Source of the DNA: DASVHS01 sp035468985
GTDB taxonomy: Bacteria; Acidobacteriota; Thermoanaerobaculia; Gp7-AA8
DNA length: 64,000 nucleotides
Direction: 5' to 3'
Assembly (NCBI GenBank): GCA_035468985.1
Contig: DATISF010000046.1
Coordinates: 12,362 to 76,361, forward strand
In this document: piece after piece, positions 12,029 to 21,723 of the stretch
How the letters are laid out: every line of letters begins with the position of its first letter
Numbering within the stretch: position 1 is the first letter of the stretch
Notes under the pieces: model-generated
Seen by the model: only the letters and a program-made list of their open reading frames with translations
The model's database searches: none
Told to the model about the DNA's origin: nothing
Made by a program: the position numbers and the translations under genes

Positions 12029-12656
12029 TGCCCTGTCTCCGCGCATCGTCCCGGAACTGATCGTACGCGCGCTGGGCGCGCTCCACGTTCAGATGGGCGA
12101 CAGGAATCTGCTCCTCCACGCGGGCGAGCAAGGTCGTCTGATAGGTGAACTGCTGCGGCTTGAAGCCGAGGGAAAGAAAACCGCGGATCTCGGAGCGGAG
12201 ACGGTCGGCTTGGTCCAGTAGCAGGTTCAGATTTTCCTTCGCCTGGCGGACAGACTCCTCGAACGCCCGGGCATCGCGCCTCCACCGCCACTCCCCAGCA
12301 CTGTTTTCGGCAACTTCGCGGGTTGACGGCAGCCGAAGCAACGGCTCAGTCTGCCAGCTCTGCTCGGGCGCAGGTCTGCCGGAGTGGTTCTGCTCCAGAT
12401 CGCGCAGCAGGCGCTCCTGCTCCGCCCGGGACACCTTCAGGGGGCGGGGGGCGGGGATGGCCACCAGTTCCGGAACTTCGTTCGCCGCCCGGGTGGCATC
12501 GGCGTCGAGCTCGACCACCGGCAGCGAGTAGAGCGAGCCTCCGGAGCGGAAGATCACCGCTCCGTCGCGCTGGGCGAGCGGTCCTTCCACCGTGATCCGC
12601 TCACCGGTGCGGAGGACCAGGGTGCTCGTGAGAAGCAGCAGGGTAGCCAGGTGCAT
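12006..12656 (-). CDS. Hypothetical exported protein
   Basis: 216 residues with no family I recognise. A short hydrophobic N-terminus (MHLATLLLLTSTLVLRTG) looks like a weak signal peptide. Residues 20-50 form a small beta-rich unit (ERITVEGPLAQRDGAVIFRSGGSLYSLPV), similar to short 'transport and golgi' or SH3-like strands seen in Acidobacteriota proteins. The C-terminal half (about 120-205) is strongly alpha-helical and charged, probably coiled coil. It is convergent with ppa and divergent from the CBS-domain gene, 35 bp away. Confidence 0.6.
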   Translation of the reverse strand: MHLATLLLLTSTLVLRTGERITVEGPLAQRDGAVIFRSGGSLYSLPVVELDADATRAANEVPELVAIPAPRPLKVSRAEQERLLRDLEQNHSGRPAPEQSWQTEPLLRLPSTREVAENSAGEWRWRRDARAFEESVRQAKENLNLLLDQADRLRSEIRGFLSLGFKPQQFTYQTTLLARVEEQIPVAHLNVERAQRAYDQFRDDARRQGIMPGWLR

Positions 12657-12691
12657 CCGATTTATTCTCCGATAGAATCCGCGCCCACGCC

Positions 12692-13981
12692 ATGGGAAGT
12701 ACCAGCTGGGGCCCGCAAATTTCCTGGATCCTGATTTCGATCGTCTGCGGGATCCTTTTCCTCATCTTTGACGCCGCGCGGCACTTCGTCGCGCAGCTCG
12801 GGCCGGTGCGCCTCCGGCAGCTCACCGGAGAAGGGGAGGCGATCCCCGCCCCGTCCAAGTGGACCCAGTATGACGCGGCGAACTTCCATCTGGCCAGCGG
12901 GGCCCTCCTCCAGCTGGCGCTCATCGTCGCGTTCGGCTGTTCGGTCATCGCTTTCGAGCAGCCGCTCAGCATCCGCGGCATTGTGGTGAGCGCCTTCCTG
13001 TGGGCGGCGGTGATCCTGGCGTGGAAGTTCATCCTCGCTCTCATTCCCGACGAGGCGGCGCTCGTGGCCTTGCGTGGCATCATCCCGATCGCCCAGTTCT
13101 TCTTCTACGTCTTCTGGCCCGTGCTCTATCCGCTGCGGCGGCTCGTTCAGCGCATCGAGCGCGAGACCGAGGCCGCGTCCGTCGCGGAAGAGCCGACCGA
13201 GGCCGATGTGCAGGCCTACATCGACGTCGGCGAGGAGGAGGGGATTCTCGAGGCGTCGGAAGGGAAGATGGTGCAGCAGATCGTCGACTTCGGCGATCGC
13301 GTCGCCCGCGAGCTGATGACGCCCCGCATCGACGTGCAGGGCTTCGACGCCGGCCGTCCCATCCACGAGCTGGCGAAGCTTTTCAGCGAGTCGAAGTACT
13401 CGCGCATCCCCATCTACCGAAACAGCATCGACACCATCATCGGCATCGTGCACATCAAGGAGATGTACGACGCCATCCTGAAGGGAGAGGACCGCGAGGT
13501 GGCCGATCTGGCCCGGCCGCCCTATTTCGTGTCCGAAACGAAAAAGGTCTCCGCTCTCCTGCGCGAATTTCAGAGCGAGCACATACAGGTGGCCGTCGTC
13601 GTCGACGAATTCGGAGGCACGGCCGGTCTGATCAGCATCGAGGACATCATCGAGGACATCGTCGGCGACATCGCCGACGAGCACGAGGAAGAAGAGGTCA
13701 CCATCGTCGACGTCGGCGACGGCACGTATCTGGTGAGCGGACTCGTTCGCGTGGCGGAGCTGGAAGAGCTCCTGAACACGCAGTTTGCCGGCGAGGACTA
13801 CGAAACCGTGGCCGGCCTGATCTTCACGACGCTCGGAAGAGTCCCGGGCGTCGGCACGGTCGTCGCGAAGAACGGATATCGATTCGAAGTCGACCGCGCG
13901 GATCGCCGCCGCATCTACCGCGTGAAGGTATCGACGGATCCCGAGTGGCGCCCCGAAGGGCAGGACGATTTTGAAGGATGA
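12692..13981 (+). CDS. CorC/HlyC-type membrane protein with paired CBS domains
   Basis: 429 residues. Four hydrophobic segments in the first 145 residues form the membrane part, followed by two CBS domains (about 195-330; MTPRIDVQGF, YSRIPIYRNSID, DEFGGTAGLISIEDIIEDIVGDI) and a CorC_HlyC C-terminal domain (about 345-425; GTYLVSGLVRVAELEELL). The CNNM/CorC family is linked to magnesium and cobalt export and to membrane integrity. CBS pairs usually bind adenosine nucleotides. It ends 57 nt before era. Confidence 0.88.
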   Translation: MGSTSWGPQISWILISIVCGILFLIFDAARHFVAQLGPVRLRQLTGEGEAIPAPSKWTQYDAANFHLASGALLQLALIVAFGCSVIAFEQPLSIRGIVVSAFLWAAVILAWKFILALIPDEAALVALRGIIPIAQFFFYVFWPVLYPLRRLVQRIERETEAASVAEEPTEADVQAYIDVGEEEGILEASEGKMVQQIVDFGDRVARELMTPRIDVQGFDAGRPIHELAKLFSESKYSRIPIYRNSIDTIIGIVHIKEMYDAILKGEDREVADLARPPYFVSETKKVSALLREFQSEHIQVAVVVDEFGGTAGLISIEDIIEDIVGDIADEHEEEEVTIVDVGDGTYLVSGLVRVAELEELLNTQFAGEDYETVAGLIFTTLGRVPGVGTVVAKNGYRFEVDRADRRRIYRVKVSTDPEWRPEGQDDFEG

Positions 13982-14033
13982 AGGGAGAAGGCAGAAGTGA
14001 TGCCTCCGTCACTTCCGCCCTCTGCCTCGAAGG
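13981..14033. repeat. Short inverted repeat between corC-like gene and era
   Basis: AGGCAGAAGTGATG and CACTTCCGCCCTCTGCCT are inverted around a short loop. The open frame of era extends through it to an ATG at 13978, but that extension would encode only repeat sequence. Confidence 0.4.
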
Positions 14034-14037
14034 TGCC

Positions 14038-14970
14038 ATGAACAAGGAACCGAGCGAACCGGGAAAAGCGAAGTTCGGAGTGGTGGCCCTCGTCGGCCGC
14101 CCCAACACCGGCAAGTCGACGCTGCTGAACCGCATCCTCGGACAGAAAGTCTCCATCGTCTCGAGCAAGCCGCAGACGACGCGCAACCGGATCGTCGGCA
14201 TCCTCAACGAAGAGCGCGGCCAGATCGCATTTCTCGACACGCCGGGCATTCATCGCCCGCTGCACAAGCTGAACGTGCGGATGATGGATGCCGTCCGCTC
14301 CACCTTCGGCGAGGCCGACATCGTCGCCGTTCTCATCGACGCCACGGAGCCGTTCGGGAAAGGCGACGAGTACGTCGTGAACCTCCTCCGCGAACAGAAG
14401 GAGAAACACCCGGACACGAAACAATTTCTCCTGCTCAACAAGATCGACAAGGTGAAGAAGCAGAACCTTCTCCCGCTGATGCAACGGTACGGAACGATGG
14501 GACTGTTCGACGAGATCGTGCCGATCTCCGCGGCGAAAGGGAACGGCGTCGAGGAGCTGGTGACGCTGTTCTTCGAGAACTTGAAGCCTGGCGAGGCGAG
14601 ATATCCCGCGCAGGACTACACGACCCAGCCGGAACGATTCTTCGCCGGCGAGTTGATCCGCGAAAAGGTCCTGCGCCACACCTCCGAGGAGCTGCCCTAC
14701 ACGACGGCGGTGAATGTCGAGAAGTGGGAGGAAGATGAGGAGACGGGCCTGATCCGCATCTGGGCCACGATCTTTGTCGAGCGCGAGTCGCAGAAACCGA
14801 TCGTGATCGGAAAACAGGGGCAGATGATCAAGCGCATCGGAACGGAAGCGCGCACGGAGCTCGAGTCCATCCTCGGCACGAAGGTTTTCCTCGATCTCCA
14901 TGTCAGCGTTCACGAATCGTGGCGCGAGGACGAGCGATTTCTCGGTGAGCTCGAGTGGCCGCTCACGTAG
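14038..14970 (+). CDS. era: GTPase Era
   Basis: Era binds the 3' end of 16S rRNA and helps mature the small ribosomal subunit. The 310-residue product has G1 GRPNTGKST at 20-28, G3 DTPGIH, G4 NKID and a C-terminal KH domain (GKQGQMIKRIGTEARTELE). I chose the ATG at 14038 rather than 13978 because the longer form adds 20 residues coded by an inverted repeat and Era is normally about 300 residues. GAAGG lies about 6 nt upstream. Confidence 0.95.
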   Translation: MNKEPSEPGKAKFGVVALVGRPNTGKSTLLNRILGQKVSIVSSKPQTTRNRIVGILNEERGQIAFLDTPGIHRPLHKLNVRMMDAVRSTFGEADIVAVLIDATEPFGKGDEYVVNLLREQKEKHPDTKQFLLLNKIDKVKKQNLLPLMQRYGTMGLFDEIVPISAAKGNGVEELVTLFFENLKPGEARYPAQDYTTQPERFFAGELIREKVLRHTSEELPYTTAVNVEKWEEDEETGLIRIWATIFVERESQKPIVIGKQGQMIKRIGTEARTELESILGTKVFLDLHVSVHESWREDERFLGELEWPLT

Positions 14971-15083
14971 GGCTGACTGTCAGCCGCCCCGACGTGTGAA
15001 TGCGCCGCGCGGCGCGAACAGCGGTAGAATCCGCCGCAGTTTCGTCACATCAGCACGTGATTTCCAGCAGGAGGGAGACATAG

Positions 15084-18000
15084 ATGCGTTTACGGACCTT
15101 GCTTTATGCCGTGATCGCCATCCTCGTCTGCGGCGCGGCATTCGCCCAGCAGACCGGAGCGATCAGCGGCAAGGTGACCTCGGATGGTCAGCCATTGCCC
15201 GGCGTTACCGTCGAAGCACGATCGAACGTGCTTCCGCAGCCCCGCGTCACAACCACCGACACCAACGGACAGTTTTCGCTGCCGGCATTGGTTCCCGGCG
15301 CCTACACACTGAACTTCTCGCTTTCCGGCATGCAGAACGTCACTCGCCGCGCTGAGGTTCAGTTGTCGCAGTCCACCCACGTGGATGTGACGATGGGCGT
15401 GCAGGGCGTATCGGAGAGCATCACCGTGACGGCCGAGGCCTCGCTGGTCGACAAGACGTCGACGCAGATCGAGAGCGGCCTTACGCAGAAGGAGATCGAG
15501 GCGCTGCCGGTCCTTCAGAACTACGGCGACCTGCAGAAGCTGATTCCCGGCGTGATGTACTCGCAGGACACCTTCCGCGGCCCGAGCGCCGGCGCCAGCG
15601 GCCAGGACAACGTCTATCTGTTCGACGGCGTCAACATCACCATGCCGCTCTTCGGCATCCTCAACACGCAGCCGAACACGCATGACATCGCCCAGGTCAG
15701 CGTCATCAAAGGCGGGGCGAAGGCAGTGGACTTCAATCGCGCCGGCGGCTTCCTCATCGACTCCGTCAGCAAGTCCGGCACGAACAAATTCTCCGGCGAG
15801 CTGGGGTATCAGCTCCGTGACCACAACTTCGTCGCGGACCAGGTCGGAACCCAGAACCTGACGTACGCGCAGGACCGCAGCTGGGGCACAGCCAATATCG
15901 GCGGCCCGATCCTTGCGGACCGGCTTTTCTTCTACGGGTCGTACTACCGCCCCGAGTTCAAGCGCTCCAACCAGGCGAACGTGTACGGCGAGCTGCCGGG
16001 ATACACGCTGAAGACGAACGAAGAATTTCTGAAGCTGACGTTCTCGCCGACGCAGGCGTTGCTGATCAACGGCAGCTACCGCAACAATCACACGGAGGAA
16101 ACCTCCGGAGCTTTCGGCGCGTTCCAGGCACGGACGACCGGCACCGGCAGCGACACCAAGCTGCAGCTCGGCACTCTGGAGACTTCGTGGATCACCAGTC
16201 CGAGGAGCTTCGCGACGGTGAAGTTCACGAACTTCCGCAATCCCGGATTCGGCAAGGCCGACTTCGTCGCGAACGCGGCGGTGTCGACGGCGCTCGGAAC
16301 CCAACTCGACATCAACAATCTGGGGAACATCGGGCGGCTCATCGTGCCGACGCTGACGCCGGGCAACACCGCGCAGAACGCGTTCGTTCAGCCGTTCATC
16401 AACCAGTACGGCTATGTCTGTCCGCAGAATCCGGGCTCGACCGGACTGACGTGCACGGCGGGTCAGCGCACCGGTGGCGGTACGGTTGGATTCGGCCTGT
16501 TCTCCCGCGATGACGACAGCTTCTTCCGCAAGGGCGGCCAGGTTGGATACAACTACACCCTCGGCGGCCATGTCACGCACGATCTTCACGTCGGCTATCA
16601 GCGCTACAACGATTCCGAGGATCGCTTCCAGACGTCGAATGGCTGGGGCTCGATCACAATTCCCGCGGGAATCGGGTCGGCGGGAACGTGTCCGGCCAGC
16701 GCGTGCGGAACGGCCACGCCGGCATTCTTTGTCGCGCAGTTCTCGCAGCAGACCACCGGCAAGGTCCCGGTGATTCATTCCGAGTTCCACTCCCAGAACG
16801 TCGAGCTGAACGACACGATCCGCTGGAACAACTGGTCGTTCAATGCCGGCGTCCTGGCCAGCAACGACACGCTTTACGGCCAGGGCTTGAAGAAGGCCGA
16901 CAACGTCGCCGGCTACGTCGCATCGCCGGGCACGAAGTACAAGATGCACTCCTTCTCGTTCAGCGACATGATCCAGCCGCGCCTCGGCGCGACCTGGGCC
17001 TACAACGGCAGCGACACGGTCTGGACGAGCTACGCCAAGTACTACCCGGCGGCCAACTCCGACGCACGCGCCGCGTCGTGGGACCGCAACCTCGTCGCGC
17101 AGATCAACGCCTACTTCGACACCACCGGAAAGCTCATCGGCGTGCAGCCGAACGCCTCGTCCTCGGGCAAGTGGTGGCAGGACGGGATCAAGCCGCCGCA
17201 CATCGACGAGTACATGGTCGGCACGGCGCGCCAGCTGACGCCCCGCTGGTCGGCGCGCCTGTACGGGCGCTATCGCCACGGCACCGACTACATGGAAGAC
17301 ACGAACAACACCGCGCGCAGCGACTTCAACGCGCCGGCCGGTATTCCGCGCGACCCGTACGTTCCGAACCTCGGGAACACGGCGACCCCCGGCACGATCC
17401 GCAATGCGATCGGAAGCGGCTCGTCGTACGTCATCGCCAACCTCGACGGCGCGTTCACGAAGTATTACGAGGCGACGCTCGAGCAGGAGTGGAACGGCGA
17501 TAAGCTGGTCGTCAACGGCTCGTACACGTGGAGTCACTACTACGGCAACTTCGACCAGGACAACTCGTCGTTCAGCAGCGCCAACGACGCGGCGATCTTC
17601 ATCGGCTCGTCGAACATCGGCGACGGTGCCGGGCGCCAGCTGTGGGACTTCAAGTACGGCGATCTGCGCGGTGATCGCCGCAATGTCGTGAAGGGACGCG
17701 CCACGTACTTCTTCCCCTGGCACGGCAGGGTGGGCGCGTTCGGCGTTTACCAGAGCGGTCAGCCGTACCAGCTGGAGAGCGTCCTCCCGTACCGTCCGCT
17801 GACGGGTTCAACGAGCGACACGGCCCGGTACGCGGAAGCCGCCGGCAGCCGCCGTTCCCCGTCGTACTACGACGTCGATTTGAACTACACGCAGAACTTC
17901 CCGCTGCCGCGAGGATTGAACGTGCAACTCGCATTTGACGTCTTCAACCTGACGGACAACCAGGAGGGCTACAACTTCGAGACGCGCATCGGCACACTCG

Positions 18001-18209
18001 GCCTCAAGCAGATCGCCAACACGCAAAACCCGTATAAGGGTGCAACCGTGGCCATTCCCGATTCGATCTCCGATGCCACGCTGAAGACGCAACTCGGGCT
18101 GAAGCCGGCCGACCCATTCAACCGCGCCGACTATGCGGTCGCGGCGCCCTACGCGAACACGCATTACGCACCGCGGCGGTACCAGATCGCCCTGCGTCTG
18201 CAGTTCTAG
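15084..18209 (+). CDS. Oar-like TonB-dependent receptor
   Basis: A 1041-residue outer-membrane protein. The ATG follows AGGAGGGAG by 6 nt. A signal peptide (1-22, ending AAFA) is followed by a CarboxypepD_reg-like domain (25-105), a plug (about 110-240, with the usual VTVTAEAS and QIESGLTQKEIEALP) and a long barrel ending in RLQF. This matches the Oar-like group common in Acidobacteriota and myxobacteria, where substrates are usually large glycans, peptides or surface material. No specific ligand can be assigned. It is convergent with the sulfatase-like gene, with no spacer between the two stop codons. Confidence 0.88.
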   Translation: MRLRTLLYAVIAILVCGAAFAQQTGAISGKVTSDGQPLPGVTVEARSNVLPQPRVTTTDTNGQFSLPALVPGAYTLNFSLSGMQNVTRRAEVQLSQSTHVDVTMGVQGVSESITVTAEASLVDKTSTQIESGLTQKEIEALPVLQNYGDLQKLIPGVMYSQDTFRGPSAGASGQDNVYLFDGVNITMPLFGILNTQPNTHDIAQVSVIKGGAKAVDFNRAGGFLIDSVSKSGTNKFSGELGYQLRDHNFVADQVGTQNLTYAQDRSWGTANIGGPILADRLFFYGSYYRPEFKRSNQANVYGELPGYTLKTNEEFLKLTFSPTQALLINGSYRNNHTEETSGAFGAFQARTTGTGSDTKLQLGTLETSWITSPRSFATVKFTNFRNPGFGKADFVANAAVSTALGTQLDINNLGNIGRLIVPTLTPGNTAQNAFVQPFINQYGYVCPQNPGSTGLTCTAGQRTGGGTVGFGLFSRDDDSFFRKGGQVGYNYTLGGHVTHDLHVGYQRYNDSEDRFQTSNGWGSITIPAGIGSAGTCPASACGTATPAFFVAQFSQQTTGKVPVIHSEFHSQNVELNDTIRWNNWSFNAGVLASNDTLYGQGLKKADNVAGYVASPGTKYKMHSFSFSDMIQPRLGATWAYNGSDTVWTSYAKYYPAANSDARAASWDRNLVAQINAYFDTTGKLIGVQPNASSSGKWWQDGIKPPHIDEYMVGTARQLTPRWSARLYGRYRHGTDYMEDTNNTARSDFNAPAGIPRDPYVPNLGNTATPGTIRNAIGSGSSYVIANLDGAFTKYYEATLEQEWNGDKLVVNGSYTWSHYYGNFDQDNSSFSSANDAAIFIGSSNIGDGAGRQLWDFKYGDLRGDRRNVVKGRATYFFPWHGRVGAFGVYQSGQPYQLESVLPYRPLTGSTSDTARYAEAAGSRRSPSYYDVDLNYTQNFPLPRGLNVQLAFDVFNLTDNQEGYNFETRIGTLGLKQIANTQNPYKGATVAIPDSISDATLKTQLGLKPADPFNRADYAVAAPYANTHYAPRRYQIALRLQF

Positions 18210-20192
18210 TCAGTGAAACAGCCGCTCGCGCGCGATCAACTCGCGCGTGAGCGGCGTGGCATGTCGACGCGCCATCTCGATTCGGGATGGCGCGTCGTTT
18301 TCGTGCAGGAGAACGCTGACCTGCGCGCGCTTGAAAAGCGCCATCGCGTACTGCGGAGACGTTGGCGGAACACGATCGAGCGCGTCGCGCGCCTCGGCGA
18401 GCCGGCCGGCGGCCAGGTACAGGACGCCAAGTTCGAGATCGTGTCCCGGCACGCGCTGGAACGTCGCCATCGCGCCCTCCGTCTGGCCGAGCGCCATCTG
18501 CATGGAGCCGAGGCGCTCGAGCTCCGCGTTTGTCGGTGCACGTAGCGCGTAAATCTTCTGCCGGAGCTGCACCGCGTCGGGCAGGCGACCCTGCCGCTCG
18601 CGGATCACTGCCAGCGCTTCGAGAGCCGGCACGCGATCGGGAGACTCGGCCACCACGCGCTCGAGCAGCGGCACCGCCTTCGGCCAATCCTTTCCCCGCG
18701 CGTAGTGGAGCGCCAGGTACGTCCTCACGTCCTGCGAGTCGGGGGCGATCGCTCCCGCGCGCTCGAATGCCGCCAGCGCCTGTCGATCCTGTCCGAGAGA
18801 CGAATACGCCGTCGCCAGCCGAAGCGCGGTATCGAGATTGTGCGGATCCTTTGACAGGATCTGCTCGAGCAGCGGAATGCACTCGCGGTAACGTCCGGCG
18901 ACGAATAGCGCGGCCGCTTTGTCGAGAGTCGGGAACAGACCGGACATGTCGGCAGGCCGCGGCGCATCCGCCCGGATCACCGGCTTGACCGTCGAGGCGA
19001 TGTATCCGAGCGCGGCCAGCTTGCGCCGCTCCTCGTCACTGATGTTCGAGGGCGGGGCAGTGGCCTGTGCCGACGGCATCGGGTAATCGCGCAGCGTTGC
19101 CCGCGACTGGCGCGAGAGACTCGCCTGCGCGGCGAGATCGTGCATCTCGCCGGGATCGCTGACGACGTCGTAGATCTCGATGCGCCCCGCGCGAATCGCT
19201 TTCTGACGCCCGTCGACAGCCATGACCTGAGGCTGCCAGCCGTAGTCGAGGAAGGGTTTCATCGCTTCGGCGGCGACCACGTCCTCGGTCCTCGCTCCTC
19301 GCTCGTCGGTTTTGATTCCCGCGAAGTCGAGAATCTTCTGCGCGATCGTGCGCGTGCTCACCGGCGTGCTGGTCGTGCCGGGGTTCACACCGGGTCCAAT
19401 CAGGAGCATCGGCACGTGCATCGTCGACTGGTAGAGCAGATTCCCGTGCTGCGCCTCGCCGTGATCGCCGAGGCCTTCGCCGTGATCGCCGGCGATGATG
19501 ATCGCTTTCGGTCCGCCTACACGTTGACGAAACGCCTGCACGAGACGTCCGAGCTGCTCGTCCATGAACGCGATTTCGCCGTAGTACGGCTGCTTTGCGT
19601 AGCGCGTGCGATACGGTTCGGGAGGCGTGTACGGGTAGTGCGGATCCCAGTAGTGGACCCAGAGGAACACGGGAGCCCCGGCTTCGGCCGGGGAGTGATC
19701 CAGGTACACGAGCACGCGATCCGTCGTCTCTTTCGCGTTCCTCTCTTCACGACCTTCCCCGAAATCTTCGTCGTACAGATCGAACCCGCGTCCGAGGCCG
19801 AAACGGCGGGAGAGGGCGAAAGCGGAGACAAAGGCGGCCGTGCGATAACCCGCGCCCTTGAGCCGCTCGCTGACCAGCGGTTGATTCGCGGCCAGGTAGC
19901 GGCCGTTCTCGTGCACGCCATGCCCGCCGGGATAGAGGCCGGTCAGCATCGATGTGTGCGAGGGAAGGGTCTGCGGCACGGTTGCGTAGGCGTATCGGAA
20001 CCGCAGCCCCTCCTTCACCAGCGCGTCGTACGCGGGAGTCGCGACATTGTTCTGGTCGGGACCGATCGCGTCGGCGCGAGTCGTATCGAGTGTGATGAAA
20101 AGAATCGAGGGCCGCTCGGCGGGCGGCGGCGCGACGGCTTCCGGCCTGGAACAGGCTGCCAGAAGGAGGATTGCCCAACCCGTACGTCGCAC
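18210..20192 (-). CDS. Sulfatase-like (alkaline phosphatase superfamily) TPR lipoprotein
   Basis: 660 residues. The lipobox LLLAAC gives Cys14, so it is a lipoprotein. Residues 28-370 have the arylsulfatase/phosphotransferase fold: ILFITLDTTRADAIG with the metal Asp, the nucleophile region, HYWDPHYPY and GDHGEGLGDHGE. In the position where sulfatases carry a Cys or Ser before x-P-x-R, this protein has Thr75-Leu-Pro-Ser-His. A threonine nucleophile is typical of phosphotransferases of this superfamily rather than sulfatases. Residues about 430-655 are TPR repeats. It is divergent from the tyrosine phenol-lyase gene. The substrate is unknown. Confidence 0.8.
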   Translation of the reverse strand: MRRTGWAILLLAACSRPEAVAPPPAERPSILFITLDTTRADAIGPDQNNVATPAYDALVKEGLRFRYAYATVPQTLPSHTSMLTGLYPGGHGVHENGRYLAANQPLVSERLKGAGYRTAAFVSAFALSRRFGLGRGFDLYDEDFGEGREERNAKETTDRVLVYLDHSPAEAGAPVFLWVHYWDPHYPYTPPEPYRTRYAKQPYYGEIAFMDEQLGRLVQAFRQRVGGPKAIIIAGDHGEGLGDHGEAQHGNLLYQSTMHVPMLLIGPGVNPGTTSTPVSTRTIAQKILDFAGIKTDERGARTEDVVAAEAMKPFLDYGWQPQVMAVDGRQKAIRAGRIEIYDVVSDPGEMHDLAAQASLSRQSRATLRDYPMPSAQATAPPSNISDEERRKLAALGYIASTVKPVIRADAPRPADMSGLFPTLDKAAALFVAGRYRECIPLLEQILSKDPHNLDTALRLATAYSSLGQDRQALAAFERAGAIAPDSQDVRTYLALHYARGKDWPKAVPLLERVVAESPDRVPALEALAVIRERQGRLPDAVQLRQKIYALRAPTNAELERLGSMQMALGQTEGAMATFQRVPGHDLELGVLYLAAGRLAEARDALDRVPPTSPQYAMALFKRAQVSVLLHENDAPSRIEMARRHATPLTRELIARERLFH

Positions 20193-20228
20193 GCGATATT
20201 GAACTTGCCCGATGCTCCGCTTATTCGC

Positions 20229-20242
20229 GTGACGATCGTCAC
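20229..20242. promoter_or_regulatory. 14-bp perfect palindrome in the divergent promoter region
   Basis: GTGACGATCGTCAC is a perfect palindrome in the 119-bp gap between the divergent sulfatase-like and tyrosine phenol-lyase genes, followed by GGTCACGTG. It is a candidate operator. No regulator is known. Confidence 0.35.
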
Positions 20243-20311
20243 CCGGTCACGTGCGGCGCATCTCCGGACGTGGTTCGCCCCTCCTGTTACGGTTCTCGCC
20301 GGGAGGTTCCG

Positions 20312-21712
20312 ATGCGCCCGATCGCCGAACCCTGGAAGATCAAGACCGTCGAGCCGCTGCGGATGACCACGCGGGCCGAACGCGAGCTCGCCATCGCCGG
20401 GGCAGGCTACAACACGTTCCTGCTGAAGAGCGACGACGTGTACATCGACCTGCTCACCGACAGCGGAACGAACGCCATGAGCGACCGCCAGTGGTCGGCG
20501 ATGATGGTCGGCGACGAGGCTTACGCCGGGGCGCGCTCCTTCTTTCGGTTCGAACAGGCCGTCCGTGAGATCTACGGGTTCAAGCACATGGTGCCCACCC
20601 ACCAGGGCCGCGGCGCCGAGCACCTCATCTCCCGGATTCTCATCAGGCCGGGCCACGTCATCCCCGGCAACATGTACTTCACTACGACGCGCGTCCATCA
20701 GGAGCTCCAGGGCGGCCAGTTCGTCGACGTCATCATCGACGAAGCGCACAACCCCGCGTCGGAGCATCCGTTCAAGGGGAACGTCGACCTCTACAAGCTG
20801 ACGGAGATCATCGAGCGCGTCGGCGCCGACAACATCCCGTACGTCAACGTCGCCTGCACCGTGAACATGGCCGGCGGCCAGCCGGTCTCGATGTCGAACC
20901 TGCGCGCCGTCCGCGAGCTGTGCGGGATGTTCGGCATCCGGATGTGGTGCGACGCCACGCGCGCCGTCGAGAACGCGTTCTTCATCAAGGAGCGCGAGTA
21001 CGGATACGCCGATAAACCGGTGCGGACGATCCTGCACGAGATGATGTCGTACTTCGACGGCTGCACGATGTCGGCGAAGAAGGACTGTCTCGTCAACATC
21101 GGCGGATTCCTGGCCATGAACGACGAGCGGATCCTCCAGCAGGCGCGCGAACAGGTCGTCATCTTCGAAGGGATGCCGACGTACGGCGGGCTTGCCGGCC
21201 GCGACATGGAAGCGATCGCCCAGGGCATCTACGAGATGGTCGACGACGACTACATCGCCAACCGCATCAACCAGGTCCGCTACCTCGGCACGCAGCTGAC
21301 GCAGGCCGGCGTGCCGATCGTTCTTCCCATCGGCGGCCACGCCGTGTTCCTCGACGCGCGGCGCTTCCTCGCGCATCTCGATCAGGATCAATACCCGGCG
21401 CAGGCGCTCGCCGCTGCGCTCTACGTCGACAGCGGCGTGCGCTCGATGGAACGCGGCATCGTTTCGGCCGGACGCGATCCCGTCACGGGTGAGAACCGCA
21501 AGCCGAAGCTCGAGCTCGTGCGCCTGACGATCCCGCGGCGCGTCTACACCGACCGTCACATGGACGTCGTCGCGTACTCGGTGAAATCGCTGTACGCAAA
21601 GCGTGACGAGATCCGCGGCCTGCACATCATTTACGAGCCGCCGTCGCTCCGCTTCTTCACCGCGCGCTTCGAGCCGCTCCCGGTCCGAGTCGAAGAACCG
21701 GCCACCGTCTGA
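20312..21712 (+). CDS. tpl: Tyrosine phenol-lyase (beta-tyrosinase)
   Basis: A PLP enzyme that splits L-tyrosine into phenol, pyruvate and ammonia, reversibly. From the ATG at 20312 (GGGAGG about 6 nt upstream) the 466-residue product lines up in register with Citrobacter freundii TPL as I recall it: T124 in MYFTTTR, D214 and R217 in DATRAVEN, and the PLP lysine K257 in MSAKKD. It also has the TPL-type segments GVRSMERGI and RFFTARF near the C-terminus. Tryptophanases differ at these segments, so I favour TPL, although the two families are close. It begins an operon with both NfnAB-type subunits (11 nt spacing). Confidence 0.9.
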   Translation: MRPIAEPWKIKTVEPLRMTTRAERELAIAGAGYNTFLLKSDDVYIDLLTDSGTNAMSDRQWSAMMVGDEAYAGARSFFRFEQAVREIYGFKHMVPTHQGRGAEHLISRILIRPGHVIPGNMYFTTTRVHQELQGGQFVDVIIDEAHNPASEHPFKGNVDLYKLTEIIERVGADNIPYVNVACTVNMAGGQPVSMSNLRAVRELCGMFGIRMWCDATRAVENAFFIKEREYGYADKPVRTILHEMMSYFDGCTMSAKKDCLVNIGGFLAMNDERILQQAREQVVIFEGMPTYGGLAGRDMEAIAQGIYEMVDDDYIANRINQVRYLGTQLTQAGVPIVLPIGGHAVFLDARRFLAHLDQDQYPAQALAAALYVDSGVRSMERGIVSAGRDPVTGENRKPKLELVRLTIPRRVYTDRHMDVVAYSVKSLYAKRDEIRGLHIIYEPPSLRFFTARFEPLPVRVEEPATV

Positions 21713-21723
21713 AAGGAGATCCC

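Noticed and set aside
13978..14037. 20-residue N-terminal extension of Era
   Set aside because: It is coded by a short inverted repeat and lacks family similarity; the ATG at 14038 fits.
15090..17723. 877-codon open frame on the minus strand
   Set aside because: It is antisense to the Oar-like receptor, is Arg/Val/Ala-rich without any family pattern, and arises from the GC-rich codon bias of the real gene.
20312..21712. Tryptophanase as the identity of the PLP lyase
   Set aside because: The sequence keeps the phenol-lyase type segments (SMERGI, RFFTARF) and matches remembered TPL residue numbering; tryptophanase cannot be fully excluded without an alignment.
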